NCBI RefSeq assembly: GCF_018968705.1
Contig: NZ_CP076668.1
Span: 1,612,001-1,676,000, forward strand
DNA length: 64,000 nucleotides
Direction: 5' to 3'
DNA from: Pseudomonas lijiangensis
Lineage (GTDB): Bacteria > Pseudomonadota > Gammaproteobacteria > Pseudomonadales > Pseudomonadaceae
Under the pieces are notes generated by a model that saw nothing but the letters and a program-made list of their open reading frames with translations, did no database searches and was not told the origin of the DNA. Below, one piece after another: positions 15,126-23,230 of this stretch. Position 1 is the stretch's first letter; every line of letters starts with the position of its first letter. Made by a program: the position numbers and the translations under genes.

Positions 15126-16775
15126 TCACTTCGGATAGAGCGGCGGCAACCCTGCATCGCCCGTCGGGTCCTGTATCCGCTCGGCTGCAGGCAGGGTGCG
15201 GATGGCGCGCCACAGGTCTTCGCCCATCCAGAACTTGCCGGTTTCGCTGTACAGCGCGCCGTTCAAGCCATCCAGCGCATCGGACAACGGTACGAAACGG
15301 GCGGCCATGTCGGCCAGGGTTTCAGGCTGCTGACGTGCCCAGGCATCCAGTGCCTGACGGGTTGCATGGGGATCGTTGGCGGTACACGCACGCTTGAGGT
15401 CGTCCAGGACGGTGCGCGGGCTTGGGCCGGTCTGCACCGCACGGGTCACCGCTGGCTGGCCACGTGCCCGCCACCAGAGGATCAGGCTCAGCAGGGTGGT
15501 CAGGGCGAGCAGCAAGGTGCTCAGTTGCCACGGCCAGACCGGCGGACCCAGGACTGTCAGGCCACCTTGTTCGTTGTTGACCGGAGTGTCCACCGCCAGC
15601 CCCGGATTGTTGTTGATCTGCAGGGTGCGTGCAGGGAGGCTGCTGTGTTCCAGATGATCTTCGCGGGTGTTCCACCAGGTCACGTCCACGGTGGGCAGGT
15701 CGATGGCGCCCGGACGATTGGGGACCAGCGCTTCACGTTCTTCCCGGGTGCCGATCAGGCCGCGCTCGCTGACCAGATTGCCCAGTTGCGGTTGATCCGG
15801 GTAATGCCTCAGGCCCGCTACCTGCGTGGCAGGCAAGGGCGGCAATTGCGAGCCGGACAGGCCTTCGGCCTTGAGAATGATGGTGCGGGTCAGGGAATCG
15901 CCCACCTGGCTGTTGCCCGGTTCGGGGTTCCAGCTTTCTTCCAGTGTCACGCTGCGGGCTGGCAACCAGGGCACATCGGCCGGGTAGTCCGCAGGCTTGG
16001 GTTTGACGTTCAGGGGAACCTTGGCGGAGCTGACCCGCATAAGCCGGCCCGGTTGCGGCCCGAACGGACTGGCTTCCTGATTCTGTGAGCCGGTCTGCAC
16101 CAGCGTTGCACTGAAGACCAATGCCGGAACTTCCAGAGTACCGCTCTGTTGGGGATAGATCGCATAGCGCGTTTCGATCACGCCATGACGTACGCCATTG
16201 ATCAGTTTTTCGTAGGTGCGTGAGTCACCAAGCTTGTCGACCCGCGCCTCGGCAATCTGCAAGGGGCTCAGGCTGCTATCGTCGAACAGCGATACCGAGT
16301 GATAGATGCGCAGGGTCAGCACCGCCTGGGCCTGCACATAGACGCTTTCCTGATCCAGGCTCGTCTCGATGAAGACCGGCGCCAACTGGCTGCCTTTATC
16401 CTGGGTGTCGCTCTGCATGACCTGCAGGCTCACGGGCTGGCTTTTCAGCTCGCCCAGTTGCAACGAAGGAATCACGACAATGCCCGACTGGCGGGGCAGC
16501 AGGGTGATGATCCAGCGGGTGGTGGCCTGATTGCCGCCATCCAGCGTGGTCAGCCGGTTGATCTGGCGGGTGCCGCGCACATCGAAATTGGCGTCCAGAG
16601 CGCTCAGGTCAGGTTTGCCGAACAGCGTGACATCGGAGGTTTCCAGAGTCAGTTCCACGGTCTCGCCGGAATTGAGGCGCGTGCGATCGACCTTGGCGAT
16701 CAGCTCCGCTGCCTGTGACGACAAGACGACCAGCCCAAGGAACAGGCCGGTCAAAAGGGGGTACACACGACTCAT
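15126..16775 (-). CDS. batD: BatD-family protein (oxygen-tolerance)
   Basis: This exported protein of about 549 residues has a signal peptide (LLTGLFLGLVVLSSQA), beta-rich periplasmic domains of the BatD family, and a TM helix around residue 435 (LSTLLLALTTLLSLILWW). An alpha-helical cytoplasmic tail follows. The ATG at 16775 overlaps the stop of the upstream VWA-TPR gene by four bases, which fixes the start. It is the last gene of the moxR-bat operon, and a REP half follows. In other bacteria this operon affects stress resistance and envelope integrity; the molecular role is not established. Confidence 0.88.
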   Translation of the reverse strand: MSRVYPLLTGLFLGLVVLSSQAAELIAKVDRTRLNSGETVELTLETSDVTLFGKPDLSALDANFDVRGTRQINRLTTLDGGNQATTRWIITLLPRQSGIVVIPSLQLGELKSQPVSLQVMQSDTQDKGSQLAPVFIETSLDQESVYVQAQAVLTLRIYHSVSLFDDSSLSPLQIAEARVDKLGDSRTYEKLINGVRHGVIETRYAIYPQQSGTLEVPALVFSATLVQTGSQNQEASPFGPQPGRLMRVSSAKVPLNVKPKPADYPADVPWLPARSVTLEESWNPEPGNSQVGDSLTRTIILKAEGLSGSQLPPLPATQVAGLRHYPDQPQLGNLVSERGLIGTREEREALVPNRPGAIDLPTVDVTWWNTREDHLEHSSLPARTLQINNNPGLAVDTPVNNEQGGLTVLGPPVWPWQLSTLLLALTTLLSLILWWRARGQPAVTRAVQTGPSPRTVLDDLKRACTANDPHATRQALDAWARQQPETLADMAARFVPLSDALDGLNGALYSETGKFWMGEDLWRAIRTLPAAERIQDPTGDAGLPPLYPK

Positions 16776-18487
16776 CGGGTCTTTTCCTGATGTTGCTGTT
16801 CGTAGCGAAACTTGCGCCGCAGCAGCTCGCCGGGATCGTCCGGGATCTGCCTCAGCCATTGATCCAGCGCTTGACGTCGTTCGGCCGTGATCTGGCTCTC
16901 GGCCGGCTGGATCGGTGGGCGAGTGGTTTGTTCATCGTCTTGCGTCGAGCCTGTATTGTCATTGCCTGCCGCTTCGGGGGGCTGGCTGTCGGTGCTGCTG
17001 TCTTCCTCGGATTGAGGCTGATTCTGTTCCGTTTCGGGCGTGCTGCTGGCCTGCTGGTGCGGCGTTTCGTGGCCTTCTTCGCTTTGCTCGCTCTTGTCCT
17101 GCTCCGTTTCTGAAGCGCCTGGATTGTTGGCCTGATCCAGCAGACGCTGGATCAATGCCTTGTTGAATTGTGCCGCCGGGAAGTCCGGCTGGCGCTCCAG
17201 AGCCTGTTCGTAAGCGTCCAGTGCGGCTTCCAGCTCGCCGCTATGGGCCAGGGCATTGCCGCGATTGTAATGGTCGGCAGCCGTGTTGCCCTCGGCGAAG
17301 CGCTGGGCTGCGGTGGCATAGTCTCCCGCCTCATAAAAGGCCATGCCTTTCCATTGCGGGTTTTCAAAGTGCTGTGCGGCTTCGGCCGGGCGGCGTTGTT
17401 CCAGCAGGCGCTGGCCTTGTTGATCCGGGCGCAGCCACAGGTCCTGGAACTCGAACGCCTGACTGTTCTGCGGCATCATGAACAGCAGCGGCAGACAGAA
17501 CAGCCAGCCCCGTCGTCCGGCGCAGGCTGCCAGCAGCAAGAGCGGCAACAGGAACCAGTAGCCCTGATCGGCCCAGGTATCCAGTTGCAGGACCTGCCCA
17601 TCGCTGCGCAGATTCTGTGGACCGGCAAACAGGCCCAGGCTGCGCAGGTCTTCATCATCCATTCTGGCTTGACGATAGCTGCCGCCCAGGCTGTTGGCGA
17701 AATCATTGAGGCTGGTGCTATCCAGACGCGGCACCATGATCGCGCCCTGAGCGTCCTTGAGCAGGCTGCCGTTTTCCAGCGTTACCGGAGCCCCTTCGGC
17801 GGTACCGATGCCCAGAATCAGCAGCGGTGGCGATTGGCCTCTGAGTAGTTGCTCGATCCCGTTGCGTTCCTGTTCGCTCAAGGATGAGCCGATCAACAGA
17901 ATCCGCCCCTGACCCAATGCACCTTGCTTGAGCAGGTCGAGGGCTTTCCTGACGGCCAGATCAGCACGTTGACCGGCCTGGGGCATGATCGAGGGTTTGA
18001 TGGCATCCAGCAGGTTATGGCTGGTGACCTGATCGTCTGAGAGCGGCACCAGCGTGTGGGCGCTGCCCGCGTAAACGATGATGGCGGTCTGCGAGTCGCG
18101 GCGTGCCTGCAACAGATCCAGCAGCTTGCGTTTGGCCTGTTCCAGGCGGCTGGGTGCACTGTCGGTGGCAAGCATTTGTGGGGTCAGTTCCAGTACCACC
18201 ACCAGTGGGTCGACCGGTTTCTGGCTGATCTGCTCGACACGCTGCCAGCCGGGACCGAGCAAGGCCAGTACGGCGAGCGCCCAGCAGAGGCCCAGAATGG
18301 CCCAGGGCAATTTATTGTTGCGCCCGCGTCCGCCGTTGAGCAGCACGGAGTGGAAGGCTGCGGGCATGATCATCTGCCAGCGCCCGGCGCGTTTCTGCCG
18401 GTGCCAGAGGTGCCAGATCAACAGGCCCAGCAATGGCAGGATCAGCAGCCACCAGGGCCTTAGCCAGTGAGGCCAGAGCGCGATCAT
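16772..18487 (-). CDS. VWA domain-TPR fusion (BatB/BatC)
   Basis: This protein of about 571 residues fuses the two functions called BatB and BatC elsewhere. Two N-terminal TM helices (WWLLILPLLGLLIWHLW and LGLCWALAVLALLGPG) are followed by a periplasm-facing VWA domain and another TM helix. TPR repeats (DHYNRGNALAHSGELEAALD, then ALERQPDFPAAQ) and a Q/E-rich low-complexity tail complete it. The MIDAS site that binds metal in VWA domains is degenerate: the position of D-x-S-x-S reads ELTPQM, so metal-dependent adhesion may be lost. The start at 18487 overlaps the batA stop by four bases. Confidence 0.88.
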   Translation of the reverse strand: MIALWPHWLRPWWLLILPLLGLLIWHLWHRQKRAGRWQMIMPAAFHSVLLNGGRGRNNKLPWAILGLCWALAVLALLGPGWQRVEQISQKPVDPLVVVLELTPQMLATDSAPSRLEQAKRKLLDLLQARRDSQTAIIVYAGSAHTLVPLSDDQVTSHNLLDAIKPSIMPQAGQRADLAVRKALDLLKQGALGQGRILLIGSSLSEQERNGIEQLLRGQSPPLLILGIGTAEGAPVTLENGSLLKDAQGAIMVPRLDSTSLNDFANSLGGSYRQARMDDEDLRSLGLFAGPQNLRSDGQVLQLDTWADQGYWFLLPLLLLAACAGRRGWLFCLPLLFMMPQNSQAFEFQDLWLRPDQQGQRLLEQRRPAEAAQHFENPQWKGMAFYEAGDYATAAQRFAEGNTAADHYNRGNALAHSGELEAALDAYEQALERQPDFPAAQFNKALIQRLLDQANNPGASETEQDKSEQSEEGHETPHQQASSTPETEQNQPQSEEDSSTDSQPPEAAGNDNTGSTQDDEQTTRPPIQPAESQITAERRQALDQWLRQIPDDPGELLRRKFRYEQQHQEKTR

Positions 18488-19542
18488 CGTGGCCTCCGGA
18501 TACGTTCCAGACGTTTGCGAAGACGCACCAGCCGTTGCTGGTTGAGCAGACGTTGCAGGGCGTTGTTGGCCCACAGATCGACGAAGACCAGCAACACGCT
18601 ACCCAGCAGCGCGGCCGCCAGCGGCCACTGATAAAGCGCCATGGCCGGGCGTGCCTGGGTGGGTTGCTGGGCAACAGGCTCCAGTGAGTCCAGGGTCAGG
18701 CGGATCTTTCGCAGTTCTTCGCCGTCACGGGCGCGGAAATACTGACCACCGCTGATGGCGGCTATTTCCTTGAGTGTGGGCTCATCCAGATCCAGGCTCG
18801 GGTTCAGGCCGAGCATGCTCTGCACACCGCTGCTGTCGGGATCGGAGCCGATGCCGATGGGGTAGATTTTCACACCTTCCTCGGCTGCCAGCCGTGCGGC
18901 GGTTATCGGATCGATCTGCCCGCCGTTATTGGCACCGTCAGTCACCAGTACCAGCACACGGCTGTTGGCCGGGCGCAGGCGCAAGCGCTTGAGAGCAAGG
19001 CCGATGGCATCGCCAATCGCAGTGTTTTTGCCGGCGATGCCGATCCTGGCTTCATCCAGCCAGACGCGGACGGTACGGCGGTCGAAGGTCAGGGGCGCTT
19101 GCAGAAATGCCTGGCTGCCAAACAGGATCAGACCGACGCGATCACCCTGGCGGTTTTCGAGAAAGTCGCCCAGCAGATTCTGGACCAGTACCAGACGGCT
19201 GACGTCTTCGCCTTTCCACTGCATGTCGGGATAGTCCATTGAGCCGGACACATCCACGGCCACCAGCAGATCCCGGCCGCTGGCGGCGATGGGCAGTGGT
19301 TCGCCCAGCCATTGTGGGCGTGCTGCTGCGATCAGCAGTAACAGCCAGATCAGCAGCAGTGGCAAGCGTTGCCGCCAGGCGGGCAGGTTGGCCTTGGCAC
19401 GTCGTCCGCTGAGTTCTTCGAGTTCGTTGAGAAAGCTGACCTTGAGCGCCGCTTCGCCGCTGTCTGCAATGGGCAGCACAAAACGCATCAGCCAGGGCAA
19501 TGGCAGCAGGGCGAAGACCCATGGCCAGGCGAACTCAAACAT
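18484..19542 (-). CDS. batA: BatA-type VWA membrane protein
   Basis: This 352-residue protein has N-terminal hydrophobic segments, a VWA domain with an intact MIDAS motif (VAVDVSGSMDY, then a downstream T and D) and a C-terminal membrane segment. The intact MIDAS contrasts with the degenerate one in the next gene. The start overlaps the DUF4381 gene by eight bases. It is part of the moxR operon, whose ATPase probably remodels or loads these VWA proteins. Confidence 0.92.
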   Translation of the reverse strand: MFEFAWPWVFALLPLPWLMRFVLPIADSGEAALKVSFLNELEELSGRRAKANLPAWRQRLPLLLIWLLLLIAAARPQWLGEPLPIAASGRDLLVAVDVSGSMDYPDMQWKGEDVSRLVLVQNLLGDFLENRQGDRVGLILFGSQAFLQAPLTFDRRTVRVWLDEARIGIAGKNTAIGDAIGLALKRLRLRPANSRVLVLVTDGANNGGQIDPITAARLAAEEGVKIYPIGIGSDPDSSGVQSMLGLNPSLDLDEPTLKEIAAISGGQYFRARDGEELRKIRLTLDSLEPVAQQPTQARPAMALYQWPLAAALLGSVLLVFVDLWANNALQRLLNQQRLVRLRKRLERIRRPR

Positions 19543-20029
19543 GTTTGCGAATCCAGGTTTCGACCGACTGGGTCAGGCCGAGGATGGCCTTGTCGTCGAG
19601 CTTGCATTCGGGTTTATAGCCACCTTCGACCAGAACCATCCAGCGGGTCAGGCCGGCAGCGGGGCAGCGGTTGTCGAGAAAGGCCAGCCATTTGCGACCG
19701 TTGAGGGTGTGGCTCTGGCTGTGAGGGTAGTGGTTGCGGCACACACGCTTGAGCAGACCGTTGATCTGTTGCAGCCACGCTCCGGCCGGTGCGCCGTCAT
19801 AGGGTTTGGGCAGGCTGGCCAGTTCGGCCAGTGCTGCAAGCCGCACCGGGTCCAGAGGTTGTTCGCCGCGACGCTGGCTGGCCTTGACCGGCAGCAGCAC
19901 ACGCAGTCGCCAGAAGCCCCAGGCCACGGCCGGTATGAGCGCCATCAGAAACCACCAGCCCGGTGCCGGCGGCCAGAAGCCGATGGGCGCGGGTGTGATC
20001 AAGGGTTGCAACTGATCCAGAGGGTTCAT
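19535..20029 (-). CDS. DUF4381 membrane protein
   Basis: This 164-residue protein has one TM helix near the N terminus (WWFLMALIPAVAWGFWRL) followed by a cytoplasmic helical region with VCRNHYPHSQSHTLNGRKWLAFLD. It matches the DUF4381 family found between DUF58 and batA genes in many proteobacteria. It overlaps both neighbours by a few bases, consistent with one operon and a shared complex. Function unknown. Confidence 0.88.
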   Translation of the reverse strand: MNPLDQLQPLITPAPIGFWPPAPGWWFLMALIPAVAWGFWRLRVLLPVKASQRRGEQPLDPVRLAALAELASLPKPYDGAPAGAWLQQINGLLKRVCRNHYPHSQSHTLNGRKWLAFLDNRCPAAGLTRWMVLVEGGYKPECKLDDKAILGLTQSVETWIRKHV

Positions 20030-20970
20030 TTGTTCTTTACCGGACGTCGGGCATCCAGATAGTCACGCAACTGCTCGACCATGGCGGTTTGAGTGCTCAG
20101 GGGCATGAGCAGGACCCGAAGTTTCTTCGCCAGCAGTTCCCAGCGATCAGAGCGGGCCTCGCCTTGTGCGCGATAGGCCTTGCGCAGTTCGGGGTCCAGA
20201 GTGTCGAGCTCCAGCTGGGCACCGCGCTCGGCAAAGCGCAACAGACCGGCGGCGGGGAGGGCGCGGTCCAGAGGATCGGAGACAGGCAGCAACAGCAGGT
20301 CGCAATGCCGTGACAGCAGGCTCAATTGTTGTTCGGCAGCATCGGACAGTGCACGTTCGTCACAGAGCACGATGACCAGACTGCCGGGACGCAAGACTTC
20401 CCGGGCGCGACGCAAGGCGATACCGAATGCATCGCGGTCTGCGGCGATTTCGGTATGCAGCGACTGATTGACCCGCACCAGCCGGTTCAGCAGTTGCAGC
20501 AGACATTGCTTGCTGCGTCGGGGCTTTATTTCGTAATGCTCGTTGTCGCCGAACACGAGTCCGCCGATCCGGTCGTTGTGCTCCAGTGCAGCCCAGCCGA
20601 TCAGGGCCGCAGCCTGAGCCGCCAGCACCGACTTGAACATCAGCCCTGAACCGAAGAACAGGCGACGGCTTTGCTCCACCATGATGAAGATCGGGCGTTC
20701 GCGCTCTTCATGGAACAGCTTGGTATGTGGCTCCTGGGTCCGGGCCGTGACGCGCCAGTCGATGCTGCGCACATCGTCGCCTGCCTGATAGACCCGCACC
20801 TGATCGAAGTCCACGCCACGTCCGCGCAATCTGGAGTGGTGCAGACCGATCAGGGGGCTGCGTCTGCTCGGCGTGGAGAACAACTGCACTTCCCGCACGC
20901 GATGACGCATCTCGATCAGCTCGCTGAGGCTGACACGAATGCCCGGTTGTGAAATCAGGTAGGGTTGCAT
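20026..20970 (-). CDS. DUF58 domain protein
   Basis: This protein of about 314 residues carries the DUF58 core RVYQAGDDVRSIDWRVTART, then TKLFHEERERPIFIMVE, and a VWA-like C-terminal half. The open frame runs much further upstream, but that part only mirrors the moxR gene in another frame. The start is ATG 20970 (MQPYLISQPG), five bases after the moxR stop. DUF58 proteins always accompany MoxR ATPases and are thought to be adaptors. Confidence 0.9.
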   Translation of the reverse strand: MQPYLISQPGIRVSLSELIEMRHRVREVQLFSTPSRRSPLIGLHHSRLRGRGVDFDQVRVYQAGDDVRSIDWRVTARTQEPHTKLFHEERERPIFIMVEQSRRLFFGSGLMFKSVLAAQAAALIGWAALEHNDRIGGLVFGDNEHYEIKPRRSKQCLLQLLNRLVRVNQSLHTEIAADRDAFGIALRRAREVLRPGSLVIVLCDERALSDAAEQQLSLLSRHCDLLLLPVSDPLDRALPAAGLLRFAERGAQLELDTLDPELRKAYRAQGEARSDRWELLAKKLRVLLMPLSTQTAMVEQLRDYLDARRPVKNK

Positions 20971-20974
20971 GGCT

Positions 20975-21934
20975 TCAGGCAACGGCGACGACGTCGAGGA
21001 TCCGCTGGATGACACGGTCCTGATCGATACCGGCAGCCTCGGCTTCAAACGACAGGATGATGCGATGGCGCAGCACGTCGAACAGCACCGCCTGAATGTC
21101 TTCAGGGCTGACGAAGTCGCGTCCGGCCAGCCAGGCGTGAGCCCGTGCACAGCGATCCAGGGAAATGGAGCCACGAGGGCTGGCGCCATAGCCGATCCAT
21201 TCGGCCAGTTCCTGATCGAACTTGGCCGGAGTGCGGGTGGCCATGACCAGTTGCACCAGGTATTCCTCCACCGCATCGGCCATGTACAGGCCGAGGATTT
21301 CCTTGCGGGCGGCAAAGATAGCCTGCTGGCTGATCCGGCGTTCGGGCTTGGTTTCGCCGTTGAGGGCTTCGCCACGGGCCTGTTGCAGGATCTTGCGCTC
21401 TACGGCTGCATCGGGGAAACCGATCTTGACGTGCATCAGGAATCGATCCAGCTGCGCTTCGGGCAGCGGATAGGTGCCTTCCTGTTCGATGGGGTTCTGC
21501 GTGGCCATGACCAGAAACAGTGGCGACAGGTCATAGGTGCTGCGTCCGACGCTGACCTGACGTTCGGCCATGGCTTCGAGCAGGGCCGATTGCACCTTGG
21601 CCGGCGCACGGTTGATTTCGTCGGCCAGCACCAGATTGTGAAAGATCGGCCCTTGCTGGAAGACAAAGCTGCCGGTTTCCGGGCGGTAGATCTCGGTGCC
21701 GGTGATATCCGCCGGCAGCAGGTCGGGGGTGAACTGAATACGATGGAACTGCGCTTCGACGCCTTCGGCCAGTTCCTTGATGGCCTTGGTCTTGGCCAGA
21801 CCCGGAGCGCCTTCGACCAGCATGTGGCCGTCGGCAAGCAAGGCAATCAGCAAGCGTTCGATCAGCTTTTCCTGGCCGAGGATCTGCGTTGAAAGAAATG
21901 TTCGCAGCGCAATCAGCGCTTCACGATGTTCCAT
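20975..21934 (-). CDS. MoxR-family AAA+ ATPase
   Basis: This 319-residue ATPase has Walker A GAPGLAKT, Walker B NLVLADEINRAPAKVQ, sensor 1 (MATQNPIEQEGTYPLPEAQL) and the arginine-finger region typical of MoxR. It is the first gene of the six-gene operon and probably provides chaperone-like energy for the VWA proteins that follow. A palindrome CGGTGTCACATGACACCG lies 29-46 bases upstream of its start codon. Confidence 0.94.
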   Translation of the reverse strand: MEHREALIALRTFLSTQILGQEKLIERLLIALLADGHMLVEGAPGLAKTKAIKELAEGVEAQFHRIQFTPDLLPADITGTEIYRPETGSFVFQQGPIFHNLVLADEINRAPAKVQSALLEAMAERQVSVGRSTYDLSPLFLVMATQNPIEQEGTYPLPEAQLDRFLMHVKIGFPDAAVERKILQQARGEALNGETKPERRISQQAIFAARKEILGLYMADAVEEYLVQLVMATRTPAKFDQELAEWIGYGASPRGSISLDRCARAHAWLAGRDFVSPEDIQAVLFDVLRHRIILSFEAEAAGIDQDRVIQRILDVVAVA

Positions 21935-21962
21935 CGATGAGTGTTCCTGGCAAGGTAATCTG

Positions 21963-21980
21963 CGGTGTCACATGACACCG
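21963..21980. promoter_or_regulatory. 18-bp palindrome upstream of moxR
   Basis: CGGTGTCA-CA-TGACACCG is a perfect palindrome just upstream of the moxR start codon, where a repressor could block the operon. I do not recognise the protein that would bind it. The rest of 21935-22261 holds a second small inverted repeat (ATCCC-GATA-GGGAT, 22005-22018) and a REPIN but no gene. Confidence 0.5.
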
Positions 21981-22123
21981 AAGCTGGGGGCGATACTTTA
22001 ATCCATCCCGATAGGGATCGACTAACCGCTACAGGGTTTTTTATACGTATTCAGGAACTGGGTGGCGTTTATTTGGGAATAGTCCCACAGGTTTTGTCAA
22101 AGAAGCGTGTAGGCAAATCTTTT

Positions 22124-22212
22124 TGTGGGAGGCAGCTTGTTGGCGACTTCAGCGTACGACGCAGAATATCTGTCAGTTTCAGGCCTTTTTCGCCAGCAAG
22201 CTGCCTCCCACA
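22124..22212. repeat. REPIN, second copy
   Basis: Two 23-base arms (22124-22146, 22190-22212) match those of the element at 2561-2647 with one change. The spacer also keeps CGCAGAATATCTG and a GTTTCAG segment, so the whole doublet moved or was copied as a unit. Confidence 0.82.
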
Positions 22213-22261
22213 AGTCTTGATGCTCCGTGGGAGGGGCGCGCGACGGCGCTCGGATAATGTT

Positions 22262-23008
22262 TCATATCCGATAGAAGTCCGCCGCGTTCTCCCATAGAAC
22301 CTTGTGTGCGGCCTTTTCGCCCAGTGACTCCATGACCAGTTCGATATCGCTCGCCTGGAAAGGGCGGGGTGCGCGGGTCGAGGGCAGGTCGGTGCCGAAC
22401 ATCAGAGCATGAGGGTTGGCCGAGTAAATATCCTTGAGCGCCTGATCCACCGCAAAGTCCACACGCCCGAAGCCGCATGCCTTTATCCGCACACCGCCCT
22501 CAGCAAGGCGCAGTACAGTGGGCAGGCCTTCGCGGCTCAGACCCAGATGGTCGATGCTGATGGCAGGCAATTGCAGCAGGCGGGTTTCGATTTCGGCCAG
22601 TTCACGGGAGTCGATATAAAGCTCCGAATGCCAGCCCACCTGCCGATGCACACGTCTGGCCAGGGACTCGAGCTGATCCAGTTGCTCCGAGCCGCCACGC
22701 TTGAGATTGAAGCGCAGGGCGCGCACGCCGAAGCCGTTGAGTGTATCGAGCTCGGCATCGGTGACGCTGGCGGGCAACTGGGTCACGCCGACAAATTCCG
22801 GACCTAGCCGTCGCAGGGCTTCAAGCAGATAACCCTGGTCGAAAGCCTGAAACGAACCGGAAACTACTGCACCGCCGGTGACACCCAGAGGGGTGACGGC
22901 AGCCTGGTAGTCCACGACGCTGAAAGGGTCGGGCAGATAGCCATTGTTGGCCTTGAGCGGAAAGTGCGGGTCGATGATGTGGCAGTGGGCATCGAAAATG
23001 GGCGGCAT
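22262..23008 (-). CDS. Amidohydrolase-2 family protein
   Basis: This TIM-barrel hydrolase of about 248 residues has FDAHCHIIDP at the N terminus (HxH metal ligands), WHSELYIDSRELAEIE, ISIDHLGLSREGLP and a late MFGTDLPSTRAPRPF with the catalytic Asp. Members hydrolyse lactones or decarboxylate aromatic acids; the substrate here is unknown. The start at 23008 has a good site (TGGAG) upstream. It is divergent from the Tc-toxin genes. Confidence 0.85.
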   Translation of the reverse strand: MPPIFDAHCHIIDPHFPLKANNGYLPDPFSVVDYQAAVTPLGVTGGAVVSGSFQAFDQGYLLEALRRLGPEFVGVTQLPASVTDAELDTLNGFGVRALRFNLKRGGSEQLDQLESLARRVHRQVGWHSELYIDSRELAEIETRLLQLPAISIDHLGLSREGLPTVLRLAEGGVRIKACGFGRVDFAVDQALKDIYSANPHALMFGTDLPSTRAPRPFQASDIELVMESLGEKAAHKVLWENAADFYRI

Positions 23009-23230
23009 GGCAGGCTCCAGATAGCGAGCTGTCACCTTACTCCTTGCTTCGCCGGATTTCGCTGATCTATATACCGACACGCTTGAAATTATCCGGGTTC
23101 CAGTTCTCTTGCCGCTGGTCATCCATTGCGCAATACCTTCGCCGCCTGTCGCCCGGTTTCAGTGAGAGGCGTCAAGGTCTGCTTCACTTTTTCGTTAGCG
23201 GTCTTTAGCAGTGGCCATTTCAAGGACGAA

